25,555 nt of DNA from Bacteroidota bacterium (GTDB taxonomy: Bacteria; Bacteroidota; Ignavibacteria; SZUA-365), in the NCBI GenBank assembly GCA_018224345.1, contig JAGTUW010000386.1, forward strand, positions 1-25,555, read 5' to 3'. A program made the position numbers and the translations under genes. How positions within the stretch are numbered: position 1 is the stretch's first letter; each line of letters starts with the position of its first letter. Shown piece by piece: positions 1-8,348 of this stretch. Under the pieces are notes generated by a model. That model searched no databases. It had not been told where the DNA came from and saw only the letters and a program-made list of their open reading frames with translations.

Positions 1-1
1 G

Positions 2-424
2 TACTATAATGACCTGATGCCCGAGGAATACGCAGAACCGAAAATATTTCCGCCCGGGAAACCCTGGAACAAGGATCATTACGGCCCTCTGGTCGTCCCG
101 GGTGAAGGCGATATCATCCCGCTCAGTCTCGAAAACATCACTGAATGGGTTACGTTTATCCGTCGTGAAGGACATACGGTCGAGGTTCGCGGTGACAATA
201 TTCTCATCGACGGCTCCCCGACCACATCCTATACAGTGGAACGTGATTATGTCTTCGGCATGGGTGACAACCGCGACGACTCTCTCGACAGCCGTTTCTG
301 GGGCTTCATACCCGAAGAGTACGTCATCGGATCTCCTATAATGGTGTACTGGTCGATGGACCCGATGATCAGCAACATTGCAAAGAAAATCCGCTTCTCA
401 CGTATATTCACCTTCATCAATTGA
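2..424 (+). CDS. lepB: Signal peptidase I (C-terminal part, cut by window edge)
   Basis: This is the C-terminal part of a type I signal peptidase, the membrane serine protease that removes signal peptides from exported proteins. The frame is open from base 2, so the gene begins before the window; the ATG at 17 is internal. Visible here are the segment around GPLVVPGEGD, the REGH stretch typical of the long insert in Bacteroidota-type enzymes, and the family's box E (GDNRDDSLDSRFWGF, about residues 89-103 of the visible part). The catalytic Ser and Lys boxes lie outside the window. The stop at 422-424 is followed one base later by the start of a paralogous signal peptidase, so the two form a tandem duplication within one transcription unit. 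Identification is firm; completeness cannot be judged. Confidence 0.93.
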   Translation, partial: YYNDLMPEEYAEPKIFPPGKPWNKDHYGPLVVPGEGDIIPLSLENITEWVTFIRREGHTVEVRGDNILIDGSPTTSYTVERDYVFGMGDNRDDSLDSRFWGFIPEEYVIGSPIMVYWSMDPMISNIAKKIRFSRIFTFIN

Positions 425-425
425 T

Positions 426-1568
426 ATGACGGAAATGCCCAGGGACCCCGAAGACAAACAACCGGCGGGGAAATCCGATCCCGACTCCCACTCACCCGCC
501 GGAAGCGAAGCGTCCGCTGACCGAAACAACCGGCAGATACGGGAAGATGCTGCCGCGGACTCTTCTGCCACATCCGATCAGGCACACCTTTCTCAGGACA
601 ACGCAGCGGAACCTACCGCTTCAACGGAACCTACCGCTTCAGCGGAACATAATGCGGTGGCTGGGGATGAAGCGGACGGGAAGAACGATGCTGTGAGGGA
701 GGAAGAACGCCCGCGTGGGTTTTTCAGGGAATACGGCCGGGTGTTCATCTACGCATTCTTCATCGCGCTGATTCTCAAAGTGTTCATCGTCGAAGCCTTC
801 GGAATTCCGACTCCTTCGATGCGTGATACCCTGCTGGTAGGAGATTACCTCTTTGTCAATAAATTCGTCTATGGTCTGCGCTCGCCACGGGCAGTACCAC
901 TGACCGGCATTCGTATTCCACATACCAACATCTTTCCGGGCTACCGTTCGCCACAACGTGGTGATGTCATTGTGTTCGAATATCCCGGCGACTATGGAAC
1001 GATCGAGCAGCCACAGGTCATGAATTACGTGAAGCGATGCGCAGGCCTACCGGGCGACACCGTGGAATTCGCGGGCAAGCGGTTATTCGTCAACGGCGAA
1101 AGACAGGATTTGCCGGCCACAGCGGTCACCGGCTCCCGTGTGTTGGAACAGGGCGATTTCGATGTCACGATTTATCCGAATGGATCAGGATACAACAATG
1201 ACTGGTGGGGCCCGATGGTTGTCCCCTACAAAGGGATGGAAATTGAATTGACGCTTGGAAACGTAGACCTCTGGCGCCTCTTCATCGAACGGGAAGGCCA
1301 TGCCGTCCGCTTCACCGCCGAAGGCGATGTTCAGGTCGACGGAAACGACGTCAATTCCTATGTGGTCAAACGGAACTATTATTTCATGCTCGGTGACAAC
1401 AGGGACAACAGCCAGGACAGCCGGCACTGGGGATTTGTTCCGGAAAGTAATATTATCGGACAGGCCATGATCATCTACTGGTCCTGGGATTCCCGCATCC
1501 CCTTCACCAATCCGTGGGCCTTGCTTTCCTCTATTCGCTGGGACCGTGTGTTCAGCACCATCGACTGA
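426..1568 (+). CDS. lepB: Signal peptidase I with long hydrophilic N-terminal extension
   Basis: Second, complete signal peptidase I of the tandem pair (380 residues). After about 95 hydrophilic residues rich in Ala, Glu, Asp and Ser comes one hydrophobic segment (about residues 105-123, VFIYAFFIALILKVFIVEAF), then the catalytic serine S131 in TPSMRDTL, the catalytic lysine K203 in YVKRCAGLPGD, and box E (GDNRDNSQDSRHWGF). The protease domain would face the periplasm and the extension the cytoplasm. The ATG at 426 is chosen because the upstream in-frame ATG at 378 would overlap the preceding peptidase by 47 bases. The extension is unusual for the family and contains an 18-base duplication (EPTAST/EPTASA). 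The stop is one base before hemW, so the genes are probably co-transcribed. Whether the two peptidases differ in substrates cannot be seen. Confidence 0.95.
   Translation: MTEMPRDPEDKQPAGKSDPDSHSPAGSEASADRNNRQIREDAAADSSATSDQAHLSQDNAAEPTASTEPTASAEHNAVAGDEADGKNDAVREEERPRGFFREYGRVFIYAFFIALILKVFIVEAFGIPTPSMRDTLLVGDYLFVNKFVYGLRSPRAVPLTGIRIPHTNIFPGYRSPQRGDVIVFEYPGDYGTIEQPQVMNYVKRCAGLPGDTVEFAGKRLFVNGERQDLPATAVTGSRVLEQGDFDVTIYPNGSGYNNDWWGPMVVPYKGMEIELTLGNVDLWRLFIEREGHAVRFTAEGDVQVDGNDVNSYVVKRNYYFMLGDNRDNSQDSRHWGFVPESNIIGQAMIIYWSWDSRIPFTNPWALLSSIRWDRVFSTID
609..644 (+). repeat. 18-bp tandem duplication in signal peptidase extension
   Basis: Two adjacent 18-base units (609-626 and 627-644) differ at one base and encode EPTAST and EPTASA within the hydrophilic N-terminal extension of the second signal peptidase. 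The low-complexity setting suggests slippage in a tolerant, probably disordered segment. Confidence 0.85.
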
Positions 1569-1569
1569 C

Positions 1570-2694
1570 ATGCCTGGCCTCTATATCCATATCCCCTTCT
1601 GTGAAAAGAAATGCATGTACTGTGATTTCTTCTCGACAGAAACCTTCCGTCAATACGATTCCTTTCTCTCCGCTCTTCACACCGAAATCTACCTGCGCGC
1701 CCGGCTGCTCGCAGACACGCCTGCATTCGACAGTGTGTTTTTCGGCGGAGGGACACCCTCACTGCTCGGCGATGTGCAACTCGGTGGCATTCTCGAGGCC
1801 CTGCACGGCCGTTTCGATATTACGCAGGATGCGGAAATCACTGTGGAATGCAATCCCGGGACAGTCGACGTGGATTCGTTGCGCGGCTACCGTGACGCCG
1901 GCGTCAACCGGCTGAGTTTCGGTGTGCAGAGTTTTCATAGCGACGACCTTCTCTTTCTCGGCAGGACACATACGGTAGAAGAAGCCGAAGCAGGCATTCT
2001 CATGGCGCAGGATGCGGGGATTCCCAACGTCAATCTTGATCTGATGTTCTCCCTGCCGGGACAAACGCCGGAACGATGGCATTACAATCTCGAACGCGCA
2101 CGCGCATTGGGGACGACGCATCTGAGTTGTTATTCGTTGACCGTGGAAAAGGATACGCCGCTCGAACGCATGGTTGCATGCGGTATGGTCATAATGCCGC
2201 CGGAGGAAAGCGACGCAGCCCTGTTCGAGCTGACTATGCAAACCCTCGATGCATGGGGCTATTGCCGGTACGAAGTATCAAACTACGCCCTGCCGGGATA
2301 TGAATGCAGACACAACCTCACGTACTGGCGGCATGGAGAATATATCGGCTTCGGTCCCTCCGCCTATTCTACGTTTCACAACCGGCGCTGGTGGAATGTG
2401 CGTGATGTGGAGCGCTATGTCGAGGCTCTCGTGGCAGGGACACTCCCCGAAGCCGGAGAAGAGGAACTGACTCCGGAAACGCAGCGAGGCGAATACATCT
2501 TCCTGCGTCTTCGCAGCGAGGGAATCGATCTTGCGGAGTTCCGTCGTCGTTTCTCGACTGACCTTCTCGCCGACAACCGGGCTTTCATCGATCACTGTAT
2601 TTCAGACGGACTCCTGTACTCGGACGGCAATGTCCTGAGACTGACGCCCGGGGGCGTCCTCGTCTGCGACGAAATCTGTGTGGAATTGCGGTAA
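1570..2694 (+). CDS. hemW: Radical SAM heme chaperone HemW (HemN-like)
   Basis: A 374-residue radical SAM protein of the HemN/HemW family. The N-terminus MPGLYIHIPF leads directly into the cluster motif C11-x3-C15-x2-C18 followed by DF, which binds the 4Fe-4S cluster that cleaves S-adenosylmethionine. FGGGTPS (SAM-binding glycine motif) and ECNPGT follow, as in HemW. The length (about 375) fits HemW, the heme-trafficking protein, better than the longer coproporphyrinogen III dehydrogenase HemN, which carries an N-terminal extension missing here. The ATG at 1570 is used because the family begins a few residues before YIHIPFC; the upstream ATG at 1546 would overlap the peptidase gene. It follows the peptidase gene with one base between them. 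Its 3' end converges on the HD gene with only nine bases between, so no terminator fits there. Confidence 0.94.
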   Translation: MPGLYIHIPFCEKKCMYCDFFSTETFRQYDSFLSALHTEIYLRARLLADTPAFDSVFFGGGTPSLLGDVQLGGILEALHGRFDITQDAEITVECNPGTVDVDSLRGYRDAGVNRLSFGVQSFHSDDLLFLGRTHTVEEAEAGILMAQDAGIPNVNLDLMFSLPGQTPERWHYNLERARALGTTHLSCYSLTVEKDTPLERMVACGMVIMPPEESDAALFELTMQTLDAWGYCRYEVSNYALPGYECRHNLTYWRHGEYIGFGPSAYSTFHNRRWWNVRDVERYVEALVAGTLPEAGEEELTPETQRGEYIFLRLRSEGIDLAEFRRRFSTDLLADNRAFIDHCISDGLLYSDGNVLRLTPGGVLVCDEICVELR

Positions 2695-2703
2695 CAGTCA
2701 CCT

Positions 2704-3183
2704 CTATTCCAACCCCAGTTTTTCGCGGATGCGATGCCAGGCCCAGACATAGCGGGCAAAACGTTCGGTGTCGTGCGGACTGAAACGGGAAATGCGCGTG
2801 GTGTCCATGTTCTGTTCAAGATCAAGCAGCTTGAGACGCATTGCCGCGTCACTTTCCATCACACGCGCGATGTACGTTTCCCAAGGCTCTTCCTCACCGT
2901 CGATAATACGTTTGCTGAGATGATCGACGATGACAACCGCGTCCTCGGGGAAACCTTTCGCACGCAGATCCCCCAGTGTTACGGCCTCCGTTTCTCCGTG
3001 ACCGCTTTTCTCCACTACATCGTGGAGGATACCGGCGATCAATTCCGTGTCATTGCGCGCACGCAAGCCCACACGGAGAGGATGAAGAATATACGGTGCG
3101 CCGGAGGTGTCGGTCTGTCCCCTGTGCACCCGCAGCGCCAGTTCTATCGCGTGTTCGACACATTCAGAGGTGTTGAATTCCAT
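2704..3183 (-). CDS. Small HD-domain protein, RelA/SpoT hydrolase-like
   Basis: A 159-residue stand-alone HD-domain protein resembling the ppGpp-hydrolase half of RelA/SpoT and the small hydrolase Mesh1. The sequence ALRVHRGQTDTSGAPYILHP matches the start of that domain, and the metal-ligand set is present: H34, H54-D55 and D121 (in LLDLEQN). The motif after HD is HDVVEKS where RelA/SpoT hydrolases usually have HD-x-x-E-D, so the acidic residue after E58 is Lys59. This could change activity or substrate. The ATG at 3183 is chosen because it lies two bases after the sbcC stop with a GGAG ribosome site inside the sbcC end; upstream in-frame residues belong to a shadow of sbcC. It is the last gene of the sbcD-sbcC unit. 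Alarmone hydrolysis is an inference from family resemblance only. Confidence 0.85.
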   Translation of the reverse strand: MEFNTSECVEHAIELALRVHRGQTDTSGAPYILHPLRVGLRARNDTELIAGILHDVVEKSGHGETEAVTLGDLRAKGFPEDAVVIVDHLSKRIIDGEEEPWETYIARVMESDAAMRLKLLDLEQNMDTTRISRFSPHDTERFARYVWAWHRIREKLGLE

Positions 3184-3185
3184 AA

Positions 3186-5777
3186 CTACTCCATCTCCAT
3201 CATGAAACTTCCATGTTGCTGATCGCGCATGAGTTCGATACGATGACCGCTGCCGCTGAATGATTCCTCGTGACTGATGACGAACAGTTGATCGAACCAC
3301 GGAGCACCGTCGGAGGTGAGCTGTTCGAGATGCTGGATGACCTCGGCGAGATGTCGGCGTGTCTCACTGTCCAGATGCGTTGTGGGTTCGTCGAGAAAAC
3401 CGATACGACATTGTGAATACCATTTGATCAGCGCAAGTTTGACCGCCAGGGACACCCCCATGAGCTGCCCGCCCGAAAGCTCACGTCCCCGTACCACTCC
3501 CTGCGCACCACGCAGTTCCACCGCGTAGGTTTCCGGATCCCAGAACAATGCCAGGTCCTGCTCCGGGGCGATGCGTGCATAGAGTTCCGAGGCAAACGCC
3601 GACAGCGCCGAGACAATGCTCGATCCCACACGGCGGGCGAGTTCACGCACGACATGCTGATGCACGTCTCCTGTAAACGCTGCCTCGGCCCTGGCATCGG
3701 CTGCCTGTGCGCGCAGTCGCTCGAAATCCCGAAATTCCTTCCGCAATGCGTTCACGTTGTTCCGCTGTTCCTCTGCCAGGGCCTTCGCCTGACCATGCGC
3801 TGCCGTGGCGGTATTCTCCTGCACAAGAGCGGAATCGAGCGCTGCTTTCGCTTTTCTATAGTCGTCTTCGGAAAACCCCTCCTCCATCTGCTTCACCTGT
3901 TTTTCCAGCGCAGCGATGCGCGCACGCGTTTTCTCCACCGCGGCCGTCGCTTCACGCAAGGCCTGCTCGCGTTCTTCGAGCTTTGCTGCTGCACTCTGCT
4001 GTGAGAGAAAGGATGTATGGTCACGTTTGTGCCGGTCGAGGAGCGCCTCGTTCCCGGCGATGCGCGCATCGATGTCACCATGCGCTTCGAGAACAGCGCG
4101 CAGTTCCCCCGAACGCAGCTGCCATGCCCCGATGAGTTTCTCGAGCCTGGCGGACAATTCGGTGAGTGCCGCCTCGCATTCCTCGCGCCGGGTGATCAGC
4201 TCCTTCAATTCCTTTTCCTTCAGTTCGAGCTGTTTACGTTCGCCTTTGCCTTCCTGCTCCTTCCGGCCTGCGAGGTCTGCTGCCTGCCTTGCCTGCGTTC
4301 TCAACTGCTCCTCGATGCGCGTTGCCTCGGCGTGCATACCCGCGAGAGTATCGTCCTCCTCCGCATTCCCCATGGAAGTCGAGTGCCGCTCGAACATTAT
4401 CCCGGTTTCTTCCCGCAGTGCGGGAAGGAATGCGACCTCGAAACGGAGTTCGTCGAGCCTGCGCGCAAGGGCAGCAAACGCGGTGTGCAACGAATGCACT
4501 TTCTCACCTGCATTGCGCAACGCATCACGCGTGCTGCGCAAATCCTGCACGTAGGAACGCAGGTCCGTCGAAACCGCGGCCCGTGCATCTGCTTCCCTGC
4601 GCGCCTCGTCAAGCGCGCGATAGGCCGTGCGTAACTCATCTATCGTGCATTGCATCGCGGCGATGCGTTGTTTTGCCCCGTCAATTTCACTGACGAGACG
4701 TGCGTGCTCCCTTTCCTGCGCATTCCGCTGTGCGAGAAGACTGGCGTTCTCCCGTTCATACGCCGTGCTTTCTTCCGCCAGCAAACGTCCGGTAGCCTCG
4801 CGCTGCTTCGCAGTGTGCCGCAACGTCTCGAGTTCCTTCTCCGCTGCGATGTAGGCCTCGTGTCCGGGACGCGCAGCCTCGAGGGACTTCGCAGCGGCGA
4901 ACGCTTCGTCCCGGAGGCTGCGTGCATGTGCTTCCGCTGCCTCTTCGCCTTTCTGTTTCTCCGAAAACCGCCCCTGCTCCGCCTGCGCCGTCCGTAACGC
5001 CTCGCGTTGTTCTGTGAGCGCGTCGACGGCTTTGCGCGCGTCCGCGACCTGTTTGGCGACGATCTTCAACGTGGCAGCCGCATCTTTGGCCGCCGCATCG
5101 CGTCCGGCCAGCAGCGACTCGGCAGTGGCGAGTTCGTCAGGCACGCCGCCACGCGCTTCGAGATGGATACCGAGTTCCTTCGCCCTGGCCGATTGCCATT
5201 TCAGGAGTTGGTAAAACTGTTTTTCAAAATCCTGAAAGTCCTCGATACCCAGGATTTTTTCGAACAGTGCCCTGCGATCCGATTCGATGCGTGTGAACGG
5301 TTCGTCGAACGCGCCCTGTTCGGTGCCGATGATGTCGCGGAACAGCTTTTCGTCGTCGATACGCGCCTCGCCGAGCAATTCGCGCCGCAGATCCTCCTGA
5401 AACTCCTTCTTTCGTCCTGCGCTTTTTGCAATTTCGGCGCCACCGGCATCCAGGAGTACACGCTCATAATCGATACTTTCCCTGCCGGCTCTTTTCCGCT
5501 GGGCAAGATCACAGCGCACAGTGAATGCCGCACTGCCGCGAAGCACTTCGATCTCGATACTGCCCTCGCGCGTTCCGTTGCGCAAAAATCCCACACGTGC
5601 ATTGCCTTCCTTGAAACGTTGCGGCCAGGCGTCGAACAGTGCGAGACCCACGGCCTCGATGACGGTGGATTTTCCCGTGCCGTTTCGTCCGGCAATGATA
5701 TTGATCCCGCGGGCGAAATGCAGTTCTCCGTCGATAAAGGACTTGATATTCCTCAGCCGCAACGTCGTGATGATCAT
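3186..5777 (-). CDS. sbcC: SbcC/Rad50-type SMC-like ATPase
   Basis: An 863-residue ATPase partner of the SbcD nuclease, acting on DNA ends and hairpins. The N-terminus has a Walker A site (GRNGTGKST, residues 30-38). Long Ala/Glu/Arg-rich coiled-coil arms fill residues about 180-730. The C-terminal half-site has the signature LSGGQ (767-771), Walker B FLDEP with D796/E797, and the H-loop VISHE (H836). The head arrangement and length match archaeal/bacterial Rad50-SbcC. I find only scattered cysteines and no CxxC zinc hook between the coils, where Rad50/SbcC normally dimerise. The start overlaps the sbcD stop by 4 bases (ATGA), implying translational coupling. Identification as an SbcC-like protein is strong; the missing hook makes a divergent subfamily likely. 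Confidence 0.92.
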   Translation of the reverse strand: MIITTLRLRNIKSFIDGELHFARGINIIAGRNGTGKSTVIEAVGLALFDAWPQRFKEGNARVGFLRNGTREGSIEIEVLRGSAAFTVRCDLAQRKRAGRESIDYERVLLDAGGAEIAKSAGRKKEFQEDLRRELLGEARIDDEKLFRDIIGTEQGAFDEPFTRIESDRRALFEKILGIEDFQDFEKQFYQLLKWQSARAKELGIHLEARGGVPDELATAESLLAGRDAAAKDAAATLKIVAKQVADARKAVDALTEQREALRTAQAEQGRFSEKQKGEEAAEAHARSLRDEAFAAAKSLEAARPGHEAYIAAEKELETLRHTAKQREATGRLLAEESTAYERENASLLAQRNAQEREHARLVSEIDGAKQRIAAMQCTIDELRTAYRALDEARREADARAAVSTDLRSYVQDLRSTRDALRNAGEKVHSLHTAFAALARRLDELRFEVAFLPALREETGIMFERHSTSMGNAEEDDTLAGMHAEATRIEEQLRTQARQAADLAGRKEQEGKGERKQLELKEKELKELITRREECEAALTELSARLEKLIGAWQLRSGELRAVLEAHGDIDARIAGNEALLDRHKRDHTSFLSQQSAAAKLEEREQALREATAAVEKTRARIAALEKQVKQMEEGFSEDDYRKAKAALDSALVQENTATAAHGQAKALAEEQRNNVNALRKEFRDFERLRAQAADARAEAAFTGDVHQHVVRELARRVGSSIVSALSAFASELYARIAPEQDLALFWDPETYAVELRGAQGVVRGRELSGGQLMGVSLAVKLALIKWYSQCRIGFLDEPTTHLDSETRRHLAEVIQHLEQLTSDGAPWFDQLFVISHEESFSGSGHRIELMRDQQHGSFMMEME

Positions 5778-7231
5778 GTGCCTTCCTCCGCATCCCCTTC
5801 ATCCTCAGCCTCGGGGACTGCGGAGTCTCCCGTCCCACCACCGCTGTCTTCGCTTTCGACAAACGGCTGCAGTTGCTCTCGCATCCGTTCGAGCACGGTG
5901 TCGGAGGGATGCTTTGCCGTACCCTGCAGTTGTTTCTTCAGATCGATGAGGACTGCCGAGAGTTCCGCTTCGCGGTTGTGGGCAATACCACGGACGCGCA
6001 GCAGCTCCGCCGCGATGACCCGTGCGCGATCGGCGACCTGTTCGAGACCGTCCTCCTCCCCGATAAGCATCGTCGCATCCGTTGCGGCAAGCAGATCGCG
6101 GTCCATCACTTCCACATGCAGGGCATTGAATTCACTTTGCAACATGTCCGCAATGCCCGCCCGAGGCAATCGTACACGCGAGAACCCCGCCTCACCCTGC
6201 AATCGCACGACAAGAATTGGCTGCCGGGCACGCAATGCCTCGTCAATTTCCGTTTCGGCAATATGACGGACTGCATCGAGCAACTCATCGGGATGACTGC
6301 AACCGCTGACATCTACCCGCAATGTATGCGCAGGCCGCTTCTCGGTCGGGACATGGCGAACCGTCAGCCGATAGGTTCCGCGACGGACCGCGAATTCGTT
6401 TTCTTCGGCAAGGGGATCCGTCGTATCTTCTTCATTCTTTATTGCGTCGTCACCGGCGATATCCTCTGCGCTGTCGGTGATGGTGACATCGTAGAAGCCG
6501 CGCAGGTCCGCGGGTTGTTGATAGTCGAGGGAATGCACGTATTCGAGTGATCCGGGGTTGAAGACCCAGCCATCGGTTTCGCCGCGCAGTCCGGTGCGGG
6601 TATGCCGGTGTCCGAGTGCAAGAAAGGTAACGCGATCACGCAGTACCGTGAGGTCTTCCAGGGCAATGCAGCCATATTCCGGCATGCCGGCGTCCCGTGT
6701 GACCATGACATGTGCGAGAAGGATCACGGCGGTATCGGTCGGGAGTTGTTCTGCGGCCTGAGCGATATACTCCTCGATATTATGGGGAAGAAAGCCCAGA
6801 CCCGCAATAAGAAGCGACGGCAGCGGTTGCCACAACGCACCTGTTTTTCCCTTTGCGTATTCGTCGAGCAGAACGGTGTGATTTTCGAAACGAGGCCGCA
6901 GCAGGCGCAGATATCCCTCACCATCGAGGAGATCCAGCGCACCCGCTGCTTCCGTCCGTTTACGGCGGTCGTGATTTCCCTCGATCGCCAGCACGTCGAC
7001 GCCTGCTTCCCTGAGGGGACGCAGAGTTTCCATGGCCCGGCGCAGGGTTTCGACCGAAGGTTCCTGCTCATCGAACAGGTCGCCGGCAATCAGCAGGGCG
7101 TCGACCTGTTCCCTGCGTGCATACGCGATCACCGAAGACAGCGCCGTAAAGTAGTCCGCGTATCGTTCGGGACCACTGTGGCGATGACGCCCCAGATGCA
7201 CATCTGCGATATGGAGAAAGCGGTAACGCAT
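5774..7231 (-). CDS. sbcD: SbcD/Mre11-type DNA exonuclease
   Basis: A 485-residue metallophosphoesterase of the Mre11/SbcD family, the nuclease subunit paired with the SbcC encoded directly downstream. All phosphoesterase motifs are visible: D10-x-H12 in ADVHLG, D51 in AGDLFD, N86-H87-D88 in EGNHD, H174 in LLAHV, and H208/H210 in LGHRH. A capping domain follows (about 240-330), and the C-terminus (about 400-485) is helical and ends in an acidic tail. I prefer the ATG at 7231 (MRYRFLHIADVHLG) because family members begin just before the first motif; an ATG at 7246 adds five residues, and neither has an obvious ribosome site. It is the first gene of the sbcD-sbcC-HD unit and diverges from the frataxin-like gene across about 217 bases. 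Confidence 0.93.
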   Translation of the reverse strand: MRYRFLHIADVHLGRHRHSGPERYADYFTALSSVIAYARREQVDALLIAGDLFDEQEPSVETLRRAMETLRPLREAGVDVLAIEGNHDRRKRTEAAGALDLLDGEGYLRLLRPRFENHTVLLDEYAKGKTGALWQPLPSLLIAGLGFLPHNIEEYIAQAAEQLPTDTAVILLAHVMVTRDAGMPEYGCIALEDLTVLRDRVTFLALGHRHTRTGLRGETDGWVFNPGSLEYVHSLDYQQPADLRGFYDVTITDSAEDIAGDDAIKNEEDTTDPLAEENEFAVRRGTYRLTVRHVPTEKRPAHTLRVDVSGCSHPDELLDAVRHIAETEIDEALRARQPILVVRLQGEAGFSRVRLPRAGIADMLQSEFNALHVEVMDRDLLAATDATMLIGEEDGLEQVADRARVIAAELLRVRGIAHNREAELSAVLIDLKKQLQGTAKHPSDTVLERMREQLQPFVESEDSGGGTGDSAVPEAEDEGDAEEGT

Positions 7232-7448
7232 CAGAGCAAAATACATTTCGGGACTGCACGATCAAACACTTTCCCGGCGCGCGACACGCATGTCGTTTCG
7301 GAAGCCTGTGGCGCATCCCCTGCGGCTGCTGTCATGGTCAGGGGTGAGCTTGCTACGGGGGGGAAAAAGCAGCGCAGGTTCCATGAAGGAATTCCCCTTC
7401 GTATCTTGTTGTTCTACATGATATCGTAGTATCACGAGGAAGTTATTC

Positions 7449-7781
7449 ATGGACAGACAGGAATTCGAGGTTACGGTACGCGAGGCATTCGAGGATATCG
7501 ACCGCGCGATAGAGACGCTGGCGCTTGACGGTGTCGAAGCATATCCCGTCGACGCGGGGCTGCGTCTCCAATTCGACGACGGAAGTTTCATCCAGCTCAT
7601 GCGGAATGACGCACAGTCACAGATCGACGTGCAGCAGGATACAAACGTCGTCCCTTTTTACTTTGACGATATCGAGGAACAGTGGTTTTCCAGAAAGGAC
7701 GAACGCTCACTGACCGACATCCTGAGTGAGGAAATCGGGAAACGGATCTCCCGCACCATACGCTTCCCGGATGAATTATGA
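7449..7781 (+). CDS. Frataxin/CyaY-like protein
   Basis: A 110-residue protein whose layout matches frataxin/CyaY, the small iron-binding regulator of iron-sulfur cluster assembly. It has an acidic first helix (MDRQEFEVTVREAFEDIDRA), then strands with the family-like rhythm GLRLQFDDGSFIQLMRND, then QSQIDV and PFYFDDIEEQWFSRKDERSL, and an ending helix (TDILSEEIGKRIS). The E-Q-W strand followed by a charged turn and L-x-x-[IL]-L is strongly reminiscent of the frataxin C-terminal half; the W in the central QxW strand of typical frataxins is D here. Length is close to CyaY (about 106). The start has a GAGGA ribosome site about eight bases upstream. The stop overlaps the next gene by 4 bases (ATGA), so it is translationally coupled to a flavin-reductase-like protein. 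The assignment is by eye and needs a profile search. Confidence 0.65.
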   Translation: MDRQEFEVTVREAFEDIDRAIETLALDGVEAYPVDAGLRLQFDDGSFIQLMRNDAQSQIDVQQDTNVVPFYFDDIEEQWFSRKDERSLTDILSEEIGKRISRTIRFPDEL

Positions 7782-8347
7782 CCGCAACCGAGACAGTGTA
7801 CCCAGCGTCAATATTTTCCCTGACGGATCATGAAATCTATCTCGTGACTGCACAGAACGAAGGACAGGACGGGGGACAGATCGCGACCTGGGTCATGCCT
7901 GCAACTCTTGTGCCCGATCACCCACGTATGACCATACTGCTTTCACCGATGAATTTCACGCAGGGGCTGATTGCCGGGAGCGGGCGTTTCGTCGTTCACC
8001 TGTTGAGCGAAGAGCAGCATGAATTGCTTCCGCTGTTCGGCTTGTATTCCATGCGTGACAGGGACAAGTTCGCGGATATCAGCTTCGAACGTGGAGAGCA
8101 CGGTATCCCTTTGTTGCCCGGCAGTTGTGGATGGGCCGTCTGCCACGTCGTCGCCTCCTTGGACCTCGGAGACCGCATCCTGTATGTGGCGGATATTGAA
8201 TCCCAGGAAGTCGCAACAAATCGGCGTCCACTGCGCAAACGCGAGGCGTTTGCATTGCAACCACCGGAACTGCGTCGCCTGCTTGAGGAGAAACATCGTG
8301 TCGACGGCCTGCGTGACCGGACATTGATCAAACACATTACTCATTGA
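7778..8347 (+). CDS. Flavin reductase-like (FMN-binding split-barrel) protein
   Basis: A 189-residue protein resembling the flavin-reductase-like FMN-binding split-barrel family. The start YPASIFSLTDHEIYLVTAQ and then GQIATWVMPATLVPDHPRM, ILLSPMNFTQGLI and FVVHLLSEEQ follow the family order: a strand reporting 'VTA', a segment with the FMN-contacting turn, then a 'sFvVnlL'-type strand. Its substrate is not evident; members reduce flavins, serve as oxygenase partners or simply bind FMN. It overlaps the frataxin-like gene by 4 bases and its stop lies one base before the carotenoid ketolase gene. Supplying electrons to the diiron ketolase downstream is conceivable but is only inference from gene order. 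No signal peptide or membrane segment is visible. Confidence 0.8.
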   Translation: MTATETVYPASIFSLTDHEIYLVTAQNEGQDGGQIATWVMPATLVPDHPRMTILLSPMNFTQGLIAGSGRFVVHLLSEEQHELLPLFGLYSMRDRDKFADISFERGEHGIPLLPGSCGWAVCHVVASLDLGDRILYVADIESQEVATNRRPLRKREAFALQPPELRRLLEEKHRVDGLRDRTLIKHITH

Positions 8348-8348
8348 C

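Noticed and set aside
5007..6266. Plus-strand open frame of 419 codons opposite sbcC and sbcD
   Set aside because: Spans the junction of two well-defined minus-strand genes and has Ser/Arg-rich shadow composition.
7414..7429. Near-palindrome CTACATGATATCGTAG before the frataxin-like gene
   Set aside because: Only the outer four bases and the centre pair; three internal positions fail, so an operator cannot be supported.
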